DNA from: Maricaulis sp965242785
GTDB taxonomy: Bacteria; Pseudomonadota; Alphaproteobacteria; Caulobacterales; Maricaulaceae
DNA length: 64,000 nucleotides
Direction of reading: 5' to 3'
NCBI GenBank assembly: GCA_965242785.1
Contig: CBDETA010000003.1
Coordinates: 62,001 to 126,000 of the forward strand
Shown: one piece after another, positions 51,550-59,350 of the stretch
Layout: every line of letters starts with the position of its first letter
Position numbering within the stretch: the first letter of the stretch is position 1
Notes under the pieces: generated by a model
Told to the model about the DNA's origin: nothing
Database searches by the model: none
Seen by the model: only the letters and a program-made list of their open reading frames with translations
Position numbers and translations under genes: made by a program

Positions 51550-51936
51550 GGCGGGGTGGGTTGAGCCTGATTTGGCACCACCGGGATTTCCCCCTCATCC
51601 GCCCCTTCGGGGCACCCTTCGTCGCGTCGGACAGTCCCCCGGACTGTCCTTTGGCTCCTCAGCCCCAGGGGGAAGGGGGAGTCTGAAGGGGGCACGTTTC
51701 GTGCCTCTCCCGACCATTGTTCGCTTGCCGAGATGGGGCCGTATCCGGTTTTCCAGGTCAAGGGCGCCGGAGGCGCCGCTTCGCGGTTTCACCCTTGAGC
51801 TGGAAAACCGGATACGGCTGGCTGGCTGACAAGCGAATTATGGATGATTGCGAGCGGGGGCTCGCGGCGTTGACTGGTATGGGGCGTCGTGCCGGTTGTG
51901 GGTGACAGGGCGGGTGCGGGCGGGCACAGTTGGGGC
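51550..51936. other. Gene-free repeat region before the GTA cluster
   Basis: 387 bp without a gene. It contains a GC-rich module beginning CCACCGGGATTTCCCCCTCA (from about 51578; a second version is near 61434) and then the 165-bp palindromic repeat annotated separately. The final 70 bases lead to the DUF4169 gene. No promoter was identified with confidence. Confidence 0.7.
51701..51865. repeat. Palindromic repeat, copy 1
   Basis: Arms 51738-51764 and 51792-51818 are 27-nt inverted repeats with a single G-G mismatch (GCCGTATCCGGTTTTCCA on the left). Outer arms TTCGCTTG (51720-51727) and CAAGCGAA (51830-51837) also pair. The loop holds a further small palindrome, GGCGCC-GGA-GGCGCC. A second copy lies at 61060-61224. 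No ORF of its own is credible, so it is a non-coding, REP/MITE-like element or a structured RNA. Confidence 0.85.
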
Positions 51937-52149
51937 ATGACCAAGCCGATCAATCTTCGCCAGTACCGCAAGCGCAAGGCGCGCGACGAGAAGGCCCGGG
52001 AGGCCGAGGCGAACCGTGTGGTGCATGGCACGCCCAAGGCTGTGCGGGAGCTAGAGGCGGCGCGGCGAGCCCAGCTGGCAAAAAATGTCGACGGGCATCG
52101 GCTGGAATCCGGTTCCGAAACACCTGATGGGGACGACAAGGCGGGATAA
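51937..52149 (+). CDS. DUF4169-family small basic protein
   Basis: The 70-residue protein starts at ATG 51937. The sequence INLRQYRKRKARDEKAREAE, then NRVVHGTPKAVRELEAAR and a DGHRLE-type end, matches the DUF4169 pattern (NLRxxRKxxxR...NRxxxGxxK). The family is alphaproteobacterial, highly charged and helical, with unknown function. It precedes the GTA terminase by 110 bp. Confidence 0.7.
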   Translation: MTKPINLRQYRKRKARDEKAREAEANRVVHGTPKAVRELEAARRAQLAKNVDGHRLESGSETPDGDDKAG

Positions 52150-52259
52150 GGGCGCGCTTGTCCCGACGGAGCGCAAAAACTTTCTGCGTGATGACCGGCA
52201 CTTGCCGGTTTTCTTTTGCCCGAAATCCGACCGGTGACGCCGGCGGGGTAAAGTTGGGC

Positions 52260-52820
52260 ATGGTCGAAAAAAGCAAACATTCACGGGAAGCCCTGCTGGA
52301 GCACTGGCCCTGGTGGAGCCTGCGCCAGGCGGGGCTGTCGCTCAAGGAAATCGCCGCCGAATGCGGGGTCTGTACCCATACGGTGAGCAAGTGGCTGCGC
52401 GTGATTGACCGGCTGGACCCGGCCGAGCGCGAGGCCCTGGCGGTCGAACGCATGGTGCAGCCCTGTCATGAACTGGTCGCCTGGACCCAGCTGGGCAATC
52501 CGGAGCGGGCCAAGGCGGCCAAGGCGAACATGGATCATGTCACCCGGGCCAGGCGCTCGATGGAGTTTCTGATGAAGCCGAAAAACGAGACCGGAGCCAA
52601 GGCTCTGCAGACCACCCAGACGACCCAGACGGAGGATGATGCGTTTGCCGGACTTTCCACAGCAGAGCTCAAATCCCGTTTGCGCGACCAGCTTGAAAAT
52701 CAGGCAGATCGTCTTGGGTTTGGACGAGAGCTGCGAGACCTTCGAAAGGCAAGAGACGATCAGCGGGCTCAAGAACTTCTGGACGATGGGCGCGCCGGTC
52801 CAGCTGCCCCCCGAGGGTGA
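52260..52820 (+). CDS. GTA small terminase-like protein (g1 position)
   Basis: Starting at ATG 52260 gives 186 residues; a longer frame to 52158 lacks a site. A helix-turn-helix is visible at residues 24-47 (GLSLKEIAAECGVCTHTVSK), followed by a helical domain and a Lys/Thr/Gln-rich linker (KALQTTQTTQTEDD). The C-terminal helix STAELKSRLRDQLENQADRL precedes a charged tail. Position directly before the large terminase matches RcGTA g1, which acts as a DNA-recognition small terminase subunit. Its last 185 bases overlap the terminase gene in another frame. Confidence 0.68.
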   Translation: MVEKSKHSREALLEHWPWWSLRQAGLSLKEIAAECGVCTHTVSKWLRVIDRLDPAEREALAVERMVQPCHELVAWTQLGNPERAKAAKANMDHVTRARRSMEFLMKPKNETGAKALQTTQTTQTEDDAFAGLSTAELKSRLRDQLENQADRLGFGRELRDLRKARDDQRAQELLDDGRAGPAAPRG

Positions 52821-53979
52821 CTGGCTGATCTGGCTGTTCCTGGGCGGACGCGGCGCCGGAAAGACGCGCGCCGGGGCCGAGTGGGTGACGCAGAAAGTGG
52901 CCCAAGGCGCCCGGCGGATCGCCCTGGTGGCGCCGACTTTCAATGATGTGCGCGAGGTGATGATCGAAGGTCCGTCCGGCCTGCTGGGCCGGGGACACTG
53001 GAAGGATCCGCCGCGCTATGAGGCGTCGCGCAAACGGGTGGTGTGGGAGAATGGGGCAGTGGCACATGCCTTCTCGGCCGAAGATCCGGACGGGCTGCGC
53101 GGGCCGCAATTCGATCTGGCATGGGGCGATGAGTTCGCGGCCTGGAAACGGCCCAAGGCGGCGCTGGACATGCTGCGCATGGGGCTGCGGCTGGGCGCCT
53201 TGCCGCAATTGATGCTGACCACCACGCCGCGCCCCTTGCCCGAGCTGAAGCGGTTGAAGGCGGCGGCCGAGGTGGTGTGCACGCAGCAGCCGACTTCGGC
53301 CAATGCGCACAATCTGGCGCCGGGCTTTCTGGCGGCGATGCAGGCGGCCTATGGCGGATCCCTGCTGGGGCGGCAGGAGATCGAGGGCTTGCTGATCGAG
53401 GACCCGCCGGGCGCGCTGTGGACGCGGGACCAGCTGGAGGCCGGCTGTGTGGACGCGGTGCCGGATCTGGACCGGATCGTGGTGGCGGTGGACCCGCCGG
53501 CCAGTGGCGGGCCGCGCTCGGATGAATGCGGGATCGTGGTGGCCGGGGCGTGCGGCGCCGGCCCGCTGCGGCGTGGCTATGTGCTGGCGGACATGTCCTT
53601 CGGTCCGGCCATGCCGGCCGACTGGGCCGCCCGTGTGGCCTCTGCGTTTGAACAGTTCGAGGCTGACGCGGTGATCGCCGAAGCCAATCAGGGCGGTGAC
53701 ATGGTGCGCAGCGTGCTGCAGGCGGCCGATGCCGGCCTGCCGGTGCGCCTGGTCCGGGCCAGCCGCGGCAAGCAGGCGCGGGCGGAGCCGGTGGCGGCGC
53801 TCTATGCCGCCGGCCGGGTGAAGCATGCCGGGTGTTTTCCTGCGCTGGAGGACCAGATGTGCGCCTTTGGTGCGCCGGAGGCGGGCGGCGGCAGTCCGGA
53901 CCGGGTGGATGCCCTGGTCTGGGCGTTGTCGGCGCTGATGCTGGGCACGCGCGGGGAGCCGCGCATGCGGCGGGTTTGA
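52636..53979 (+). CDS. GTA large terminase (packaging ATPase/nuclease, g2)
   Basis: The 447-residue frame opens at ATG 52636 with GGAGG immediately before it; ATG 52639 is equally possible. The conserved pre-Walker sequence NFWTMGAPVQLPPEGDWLIW shows that coding extends well upstream of ATG 52788, so the overlap with g1 is real. Walker A is GRGAGKT ending at T77. The ATPase core includes EGPSGLLGRGHWKDPPRYEA and AWGDEFAAWKR. The nuclease half has VAVDPPASGGPRSDECGI. The motor packages host DNA into GTA heads by a headful-like mechanism. Confidence 0.9.
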   Translation: MMRLPDFPQQSSNPVCATSLKIRQIVLGLDESCETFERQETISGLKNFWTMGAPVQLPPEGDWLIWLFLGGRGAGKTRAGAEWVTQKVAQGARRIALVAPTFNDVREVMIEGPSGLLGRGHWKDPPRYEASRKRVVWENGAVAHAFSAEDPDGLRGPQFDLAWGDEFAAWKRPKAALDMLRMGLRLGALPQLMLTTTPRPLPELKRLKAAAEVVCTQQPTSANAHNLAPGFLAAMQAAYGGSLLGRQEIEGLLIEDPPGALWTRDQLEAGCVDAVPDLDRIVVAVDPPASGGPRSDECGIVVAGACGAGPLRRGYVLADMSFGPAMPADWAARVASAFEQFEADAVIAEANQGGDMVRSVLQAADAGLPVRLVRASRGKQARAEPVAALYAAGRVKHAGCFPALEDQMCAFGAPEAGGGSPDRVDALVWALSALMLGTRGEPRMRRV

Positions 53980-54169
53980 AGTTTTCTTCCCCAACATGCG
54001 TTGGGGAAGTGGGCCGGTGCGAAGCACCGGGTCGATGGGGCGCCGCCGCAGGCGGCGTATCGGCGCTTGGCGCCAGCATTCCGCCGGGCTGACGCCCGGC
54101 GGCCCCTCCACCGCTTCGCGGTCCCCCTCCCCATTGCATGGGGAGGAAAGGGGCAGAAAGGATCACGTG
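53980..54169. repeat. Cluster of palindromes between g2 and g3
   Basis: Successive hairpins occupy nearly the whole 190-bp gap. CTTCCCCAAC pairs with GTTGGGGAAG (53986-54009), CCGGTGC-GAA-GCACCGG spans 54014-54030, CGCCGCC-GCA-GGCGGCG spans 54041-54057, CCGCCGGGC-TGAC-GCCCGGCGG spans 54081-54102, and CCTCCCCA... pairs with ...TGGGGAGG near 54127-54147. Positions 54077-54152 are repeated at 55511-55584. A plain ribosome-binding site (AAAGGA) follows for the portal gene. Confidence 0.8.
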
Positions 54170-55213
54170 ATGACGAACTGGGTGTCTCGCCTTTTTGGCG
54201 GGGAGGGGAAGGCTGTGCCTTTGGGGCGGCTGGTTTCGCTGGCTTCGGCGGGGGTGTCGGGGTGGGCACCGCGGGCCTTGCCGGTGCAGATGGAGGCGGG
54301 CTATGCGCGCAATGCGATTGCCAATCGCTGCGTGCGGCTGATTGCCGAGGCGGCGGCGAGCGTGCCTTTCCAGGCCTCCGACCGGGCGGCGCAGGCGTTG
54401 CTGGACCGGCCCAATCCGGACACGTCCGGGGCGGAGCTGTGGGAGCGCGTCTATGGCTATCTGCAGCTGGCGGGCAATGCCTATCTGGAGATGGCGAACC
54501 TGGACGGGGTGCCGCGCGAGCTCTTCCTGTTGCGGCCGGACCGGATGCGGGTGATCGCCGACCGGACCGGCTGGCCGGCGGGCTGGGAATACGCCACCGG
54601 TGCGAACAAGCGCGTGTTCGAGCGCGACCGGGTGAGCGGGCGGTCTCCGGTGTTTCACCTGAAGCTGTTTCATCCCGGCGATGATCATTATGGCCTGTCC
54701 CCGCTGGAACCGGCGGGGCGGGCGCTGGACCTGCACACGCTGTCGGCCGACTGGGCGCGCGGCCTGGTGGCCAATGCGGCGCGGCCGTCCGGGGCGCTGG
54801 TGTTCAATGGTGCGGACGGGCATTTGACCGAGGAACAGTTCGACCGGCTGAAGGATGAGCTGACGAGCGCCCATACCGGGCCGGGCAATGCCGGCCGGCC
54901 GCTTCTGCTGGAAGGCGGGCTGGACTGGAAGCCGATGGCGCTGAGCCCGGCGGAGATGGATTTCATCGAGGCGCGGCGGGAGGCGGCGCGAGAGATCGCC
55001 CTGGCCTTCGGCGTACCCCCGCTGCTGCTGGGCCTGCCCGGGGACAATACCTATTCCAATTATCGCGAGGCCAATCTGGCCTTCTGGCGGCAGAGCGTTC
55101 TGCCGCTGGCGCGCAAGACGGCGCGGGCGCTGGAAGTGTGGCTGGCGCCCTGGTTCGGCGGCCGGCTGGGGATCGAGACCGATGAGGCCGGCGTGCCGCG
55201 GGGGGATGGATGA
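54170..55213 (+). CDS. GTA portal protein, HK97 type (g3)
   Basis: The 347-residue protein starts at ATG 54170 behind AAAGGATC; the frame is open further upstream but only through repeat sequence. It has YARNAIANRCVRLIAEAAAS, the family's N-terminal helix, RPNPDTSGAELWERVYGYLQ-like sequence, and ALAFGVPPLLLGLPGDNTYS with NYREANLAFWRQSVLPLARK. The dodecameric portal sits at the head vertex and docks the terminase. The stop overlaps g3.5 by four bases. Confidence 0.92.
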   Translation: MTNWVSRLFGGEGKAVPLGRLVSLASAGVSGWAPRALPVQMEAGYARNAIANRCVRLIAEAAASVPFQASDRAAQALLDRPNPDTSGAELWERVYGYLQLAGNAYLEMANLDGVPRELFLLRPDRMRVIADRTGWPAGWEYATGANKRVFERDRVSGRSPVFHLKLFHPGDDHYGLSPLEPAGRALDLHTLSADWARGLVANAARPSGALVFNGADGHLTEEQFDRLKDELTSAHTGPGNAGRPLLLEGGLDWKPMALSPAEMDFIEARREAAREIALAFGVPPLLLGLPGDNTYSNYREANLAFWRQSVLPLARKTARALEVWLAPWFGGRLGIETDEAGVPRGDG

Positions 55214-55455
55214 GCGAGATGAAGACGGGCGGCTGGACGCTGCAACGCCAGGTGACGTTGGGGGTTTTGCTGGCGATCGGGCTGCAGACCTCCGGGGCGC
55301 TGATCTGGTCGGGCCGGGTGGCGGAAAGGCTGGACCGGCTCGAGGGCGAGACCGGACGCCAGGGCGAGCTGGCGGAACGGCTGGCCGGGCTGGAAGCGGA
55401 AATGCGCCTGGCGCGCGAGACGCTGGTGCGGATCGAGCGGCGGATGGAGGGGTAG
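55210..55455 (+). CDS. Small membrane/coiled-coil protein (g3.5 position)
   Basis: The 81-residue protein overlaps the portal gene by four bases (ATGA). One hydrophobic helix (QVTLGVLLAIGLQTSGALIW, about 14-33) is followed by a charged coiled coil of about 45 residues (RVAERLDRLEGETGRQGELA onward). Its place between portal and protease corresponds to RcGTA g3.5, a small gene with no firm function. The membrane-spike-like architecture is striking but of unknown meaning. Confidence 0.6.
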   Translation: MSEMKTGGWTLQRQVTLGVLLAIGLQTSGALIWSGRVAERLDRLEGETGRQGELAERLAGLEAEMRLARETLVRIERRMEG

Positions 55456-55615
55456 GGGGCTTCCTCGTCACGGCCGGGGTGCCGGATTGACGGTCTGAGG
55501 GTGGCGCGGACATTCCGCCGGGCTATGCCCGGCGGCCCCTCCACCGCTTCGCGGTCCCCCTCCCCACGATGTGGGGAGGAAAGGTGAGCTTTCACACACA
55601 ACAAGGGAGGCGCTG
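55456..55615. repeat. Palindromic spacer between g3.5 and g4
   Basis: This 160-bp gap contains, at 55511-55584, a near-copy of the hairpin pair found before g3 (CCGCCGGGC-TAT-GCCCGGCGG and CCTCCCCA-CGATG-TGGGGAGG). An AGGGAGG ribosome-binding site for g4 follows. Confidence 0.8.
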
Positions 55616-56044
55616 ATGCCTTTGAACCTTCGCATTGCGGGGCATGCGTCGCTGTTTGCGCTGGCGGACCTGTCCGGGGATGTGGTGCATCGCGGGGCGT
55701 TTGCGCGTTCGCTGGCGGCGGGCGGGACGGTGCCGATGCTGTTCCAGCATGATCCGGTCGAGCCGGTGGGCGTGTGGACGACGCTGCGCGAGGACCGGCG
55801 CGGGCTCTATGTCGAGGGCGAGATCCTGGCGACGGGGCCGCGCGGGCGCACGGTGGCCGGGCTGGTGCGGCGCGGGGCGGTGAACGGGCTGTCGATCGGG
55901 TTTCGCACCCGCAGCGCCCGGACCCGCACGCCGAAGGGGCGGGACCTTCTGGACATAGATCTTTGGGAAGTGTCGATCGTGACCTTCCCGATGCTGCCGC
56001 AGGCGCGCCTGCGGCTGGTGGACGCCGCGGCGGTGGCCGCCTGA
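55616..56044 (+). CDS. GTA prohead protease, HK97 U35 family (g4)
   Basis: The 142-residue protein starts at ATG 55616 behind AGGGAGG; a longer frame into the repeat was rejected. It has GHASLFALADLSGDVVHRGA, the catalytic His region LFQHDPVEPVGVW and the Ser region NGLSIGFRTRSARTR, fitting the herpesvirus-like His/Ser prohead protease. It cleaves the scaffold domain of the major capsid protein during head maturation. Confidence 0.9.
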   Translation: MPLNLRIAGHASLFALADLSGDVVHRGAFARSLAAGGTVPMLFQHDPVEPVGVWTTLREDRRGLYVEGEILATGPRGRTVAGLVRRGAVNGLSIGFRTRSARTRTPKGRDLLDIDLWEVSIVTFPMLPQARLRLVDAAAVAA

Positions 56045-56071
56045 ACGCTTTCAAGCAAGCAAAGGAAATCC

Positions 56072-57286
56072 ATGAGCAAGGAAACCAAGATGAACCCGGT
56101 CTCGGCCGAGACGCGGGCGGCGCTGGGCGAGGTGATGACGGTGTTCGAGGCCTTCAAGGCGGCGAATGACGAACGCCTGGCGCAGCTGGATGCCAAGGCG
56201 GCCGGCGATGTGCTGCTGGAGGAGAAGCTGGGCCGGATCGACCGGGACCTGACCCAGCAGAAATCGGCGCTGGACCGGCTGTTGTCCGAACAGGCGCGGC
56301 CGGCCCTGGCGCGCGGCGACACGCCGGCGGATCCGGGCTGGACGGCCTATATGCGGCGCGGCGATGCCTCGGGCCTTCATGAGGGCAAGTCGGCGAGCGC
56401 GGGCGTGGACGGGGATGGCGGCTATGTGGTGCCCGAGCGCACCGAGCGGCGCATCGACCGGCTCTTGACCGAGGCCTCGCCGATCCGGTCGATTGCCCAG
56501 GTGCGGCGCACGACGGCGGCGCGTTTCCGCAAGCCGGTGTCGCTGGGCGGGGCGACGTCGGGCTGGGTGAGCGAGACGGCGGCGCGTCCGGAGACGGATA
56601 CGCCGAGCCTCGATCTCATCGAGTTTCCGATGGCCGAGCTCTACGCCATGCCGGCCGCGACCCAGCAATTGCTGGATGATGCGATGATCGATGTCGATGA
56701 CTGGTTGGCCGAGGAAGTGCGCGACGTGTTTGCGGTGCAGGAAAGCACGGCCTTCGTCACCGGCGACGGCAATGGCAAGCCGCGCGGCTTCCTGGACTAT
56801 GCCGTGGCGGCCGAGGGCCTGCAGAGCTGGGGCGAGCTGGGCTATGTGGCGACCGGCACGTCCGGCGGGTTTGATGCGGCCGAACCGGCCGATGCGCTGA
56901 TCGATCTGATCTATGCGCCCAAGACCGGCTATCGCGCCAAGGGACGGTTCGTGATGAACCGGCAGACCGTCTCGGCGGTGCGGCGCTTCAAGGATGCCGA
57001 CGGGAATTATCTCTGGCAGCCCTCCCTGTCACAGGCGGGCAGTTCGACCCTTCTGGGCTATCCGGTGACCGAGGCCGAGGACATGCCGGATATCGGCGCG
57101 AACAGTTTCTCGATTGCCTTCGGCGATTTCGAGAAGGGCTATCTGATCCTCGACCGCCAGGGCGTGGACGTGCTGCGCGACCCCTATTCGGCCAAGCCCT
57201 ATGTGCTGTTCTACACCACCAAGCGTGTCGGCGGGGGGGTGCAGGACTTCGAGGCGATCAAGCTGTTGAAGTTCGGGGAGAGCTGA
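56072..57286 (+). CDS. GTA major capsid protein, HK97 fold (g5)
   Basis: The 404-residue protein has an N-terminal helical scaffold (about 1-95) that the g4 protease should remove. The mature HK97 core starts near DGGYVVPERTERRIDRLLTE. SPIRSIAQVRRTTAARFRKP, WVSETAARPETDTPSLDLIE and FVTGDGNGKPRGFLDYAV are typical capsid segments. It is the most abundant GTA particle protein. The start is ATG 56072 (KETKMNPVSAETR), with GGAAATCC as a weak site. Confidence 0.93.
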   Translation: MSKETKMNPVSAETRAALGEVMTVFEAFKAANDERLAQLDAKAAGDVLLEEKLGRIDRDLTQQKSALDRLLSEQARPALARGDTPADPGWTAYMRRGDASGLHEGKSASAGVDGDGGYVVPERTERRIDRLLTEASPIRSIAQVRRTTAARFRKPVSLGGATSGWVSETAARPETDTPSLDLIEFPMAELYAMPAATQQLLDDAMIDVDDWLAEEVRDVFAVQESTAFVTGDGNGKPRGFLDYAVAAEGLQSWGELGYVATGTSGGFDAAEPADALIDLIYAPKTGYRAKGRFVMNRQTVSAVRRFKDADGNYLWQPSLSQAGSSTLLGYPVTEAEDMPDIGANSFSIAFGDFEKGYLILDRQGVDVLRDPYSAKPYVLFYTTKRVGGGVQDFEAIKLLKFGES

Positions 57287-57307
57287 TTTCCGCCCCTTGT
57301 GACGATG

Positions 57308-57444
57308 ATTGTCATCCCGGATGGAGGCCCGGCCTTGAGCCGGGCGGAAGTCCGGGATCCATGCCTGCACCAGCGCGGTGTTCCGCGATGGGTCCCGGCG
57401 CTGCGCCCCCGATCAAGTCGGGGGCATTCGGCCGGGATGACAAT
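57308..57444. repeat. 137-bp palindromic element between g5 and g6
   Basis: ATTGTCATCCCGG (57308-57320) and CCGGGATGACAAT (57432-57444) are perfect 13-nt terminal inverted repeats. The interior has further nested palindromes such as GCCCGG-CCTTGA-GCCGGGC and CCCCCGA-TCAAG-TCGGGGG. The form is that of the short, non-coding palindromic elements scattered through alphaproteobacterial genomes. It lies in the 190-bp gap and carries no ORF. Confidence 0.88.
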
Positions 57445-57476
57445 CGAACCTGACCCTTTCGAAGATTGAGGCTCTT

Positions 57477-58055
57477 ATGTCCCTTACCCTCCTCACGCCG
57501 CCGGCGGTGGAGCCTGTGACGCTGGCCGAGGCGAAGGCCCGGCTGCGGGTCACGGGCGAGGCCGATGATGCGGCGATCACTCACTGGATAGAAACGGCGC
57601 GGGCCTGTGTCGAGCGGGAAACCGGGCGGGCGCTTCTCTCCCAGGTCTGGCTGGAACGGCGCGATGGCTGGGGCGGGGATGGGCGGTTGGGCGCCTTCGG
57701 CACGCAGTTCCGGCTGTTGAAACCGCCCCTGATCGCGCTGGAGGCGGTGACGCTTTTTGATGCGGATGACACGCCGTCGGAGATCGATCCGGCGGCGTTT
57801 TTTATCGACACGTTGGCCGATCCGGGCCGCATCGTGCTGAAGCCGGGTGAGGCCTGGCCGCAGCCCTTGCGACCGGCGGGCGGGATCGAGATCCGCTTTC
57901 GCTGCGGGCATGGCGAGACGGCGGACATGGTGCCGGCAGCGCTGCGCGAAGCGGTGCTGCAGATCATCCAGGCGCTGGCCGAGGGCGGACCGGATACGGG
58001 TCTGCCGCCGGTGGCGCAGAGCCTGTTGGCGCCCTATCGGAGGCTGTCGCTGTGA
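57477..58055 (+). CDS. GTA head-tail adaptor (g6, phiE125 gp8-like)
   Basis: The 192-residue protein has the N-terminal pattern TPPAVEPVTLAEAKARLRV and ITHWIETARACVERETGRAL, typical of phage head-tail connectors (gp6/HK97, phiE125 gp8). The C-terminal helix LREAVLQIIQALAEGGPDTG also fits. It joins portal and tail. The stop overlaps the next start by four bases (GTGA), leaving no room for a g7-like stopper gene. Confidence 0.85.
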   Translation: MSLTLLTPPAVEPVTLAEAKARLRVTGEADDAAITHWIETARACVERETGRALLSQVWLERRDGWGGDGRLGAFGTQFRLLKPPLIALEAVTLFDADDTPSEIDPAAFFIDTLADPGRIVLKPGEAWPQPLRPAGGIEIRFRCGHGETADMVPAALREAVLQIIQALAEGGPDTGLPPVAQSLLAPYRRLSL

Positions 58056-58474
58056 GCGCGCCGGAAGCGGCGCTGAAGGCGGCGATCCTGGCGGCGCTGG
58101 ACGGGGCGATGACGGTGACGACGCGTTTCGGCTCGCCGCCGCGCTTTGGCCGCCAGCATGCCGGGCGGGCGGCCTATCCCTTCTTTCGCTGGGGCCGGGC
58201 GGAGAGCCGCGAGCGCGGTACCGGCGAGGCCCGATTGATCGAGCACCGCCTCAGCCTGGAACTGCACCTGCGCGATGACGACGCCGCCGAGCGGCTGGGC
58301 GAGGTGCGCGCTGTGCTGGCGGGAGCTGCGATGACGCTGACCGGCGGCTGGCGGCTGATCCATTTCGCCCCGGTTCTGGCCGAGTCCTTTGACACGCGCG
58401 AACCGCGCATCCGCCGCGGCGTGCTGAGACTGCGCGCGGTGATGGCGCCTGAAACCGAAGGAGAAACACCATGA
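58052..58474 (+). CDS. GTA tail terminator, DUF3168 (g8)
   Basis: The 140-residue protein starts at GTG 58052 inside the g6 stop. It shows EAALKAAILAALDGAMTVTT and HRLSLELHLRDDDAAERLGE, the DUF3168 pattern of tail-completion proteins such as lambda gpU-like folds. It caps the tail tube at the head side. It overlaps g9 by four bases. Confidence 0.82.
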   Translation: MSAPEAALKAAILAALDGAMTVTTRFGSPPRFGRQHAGRAAYPFFRWGRAESRERGTGEARLIEHRLSLELHLRDDDAAERLGEVRAVLAGAAMTLTGGWRLIHFAPVLAESFDTREPRIRRGVLRLRAVMAPETEGETP

Positions 58475-58887
58475 GTGCTCAAGCCGGACGCGACATGCTG
58501 GTGCGCATCGGGGATGGCGGCGATCCGCCGGTCTTCACGGCGGCAGCGGGCCTGCGGATGAAGACAATCTCGCTCAATGCCCGCACGGTCGATGTGACCC
58601 ATGCCGACAGCGCCGCAGGCTGGCGCGAGCTGTTGGCCGGGGCCGGAGTGAAGACCTGTACGGTCTCCGGCGCGGGCGTGTTCGTGGACGCGGCGGCCGA
58701 TGCGCTGGTGCGCCAGGCCTTTTTCGACCAGGCCGCTTCGGTCTGGCAGCTGGTGATCCCGGCTTTCGGCACCATCACCGGACCCTTCCTGGTGGCGGCG
58801 CTGGATTATGCCGGCCGGCATGATGGCGAGGCGACATGGTCGATGAGCCTGGCCTCGGCCGGCGCGCTCGTCTTCGAGGTGGCGTGA
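58471..58887 (+). CDS. GTA major tail (tube) protein, TP901-1 type (g9)
   Basis: The 138-residue protein has AGRDMLVRIGDGGDPPVFTA, the central DVTHADSAAGWRELLAGAGV and DYAGRHDGEATWSMSLASAG, matching TP901-1-family major tail proteins. It forms the non-contractile tail tube. It is coupled to g8 (ATGA) and overlaps g10 by one base (TGATG). Confidence 0.88.
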   Translation: MSAQAGRDMLVRIGDGGDPPVFTAAAGLRMKTISLNARTVDVTHADSAAGWRELLAGAGVKTCTVSGAGVFVDAAADALVRQAFFDQAASVWQLVIPAFGTITGPFLVAALDYAGRHDGEATWSMSLASAGALVFEVA

Positions 58888-59153
58888 TGGTCAATCCGGT
58901 GCGCGGCGAACAGGTGCTGGAGATCGCGGGGCAACGCTATGTGCTGTGCCTGACGTTGGGCGCGCTGGCCGAGATCGAGGCGATCGGGGCGGAGGCCGGG
59001 CGCCTGGATGCGCGCAAGCTCTTGCGTGTGCTGGAGGCGCTGCTGCGCGGGGGCGGCAATCCGGTGGAAGTGGAGATGCTGGCCGCGGCCCGGCTGGATC
59101 TGGACACGGTGGCGGCCGCGGTGACGGCCTGTTTCGGGGAGACAAGCGGATGA
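58887..59153 (+). CDS. GTA tail-assembly protein gp10 (TAC_11-like)
   Basis: The 88-residue protein starts at ATG 58887, sharing one base with the g9 stop. GEQVLEIAGQRYVLCLTLGA and LAEIEAIGAEAGRLDARKL match the GTA gp10 tail-chaperone family. It probably helps fold the tape measure. It overlaps the following gene by four bases. Confidence 0.75.
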   Translation: MVNPVRGEQVLEIAGQRYVLCLTLGALAEIEAIGAEAGRLDARKLLRVLEALLRGGGNPVEVEMLAAARLDLDTVAAAVTACFGETSG

Positions 59154-59350
59154 GCCGGACACGCATGAATTGGAGCGGCATGATCCGGAGCGCGGCCGGC
59201 GCCGGCCTGACGCCGCAGGATTTCTGGCGGCTGAGCCTGGCGGAATGGCTGGCCCTGACGGCAACGGACCGGTCGGCGATGACGCGCCGAGAACTGATGA
59301 CGCTGCTGGACGAGATCGAAAACCTCGATGGGGAGGCGTCGCATGGATGA
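59150..59350 (+). CDS. Small tail-assembly chaperone-like protein (g10.1, TAC_6 type)
   Basis: The 66-residue protein starts at ATG 59150. MNWSGMIRSAAGAGLTPQDF followed by WRLSLAEWLALT is the pattern of the short GTA protein family that sits before the tape measure. Eight bases overlap the next gene. In phages the two chaperones are often linked by frameshifting; here they are separate overlapping genes. Confidence 0.7.
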   Translation: MSRTRMNWSGMIRSAAGAGLTPQDFWRLSLAEWLALTATDRSAMTRRELMTLLDEIENLDGEASHG

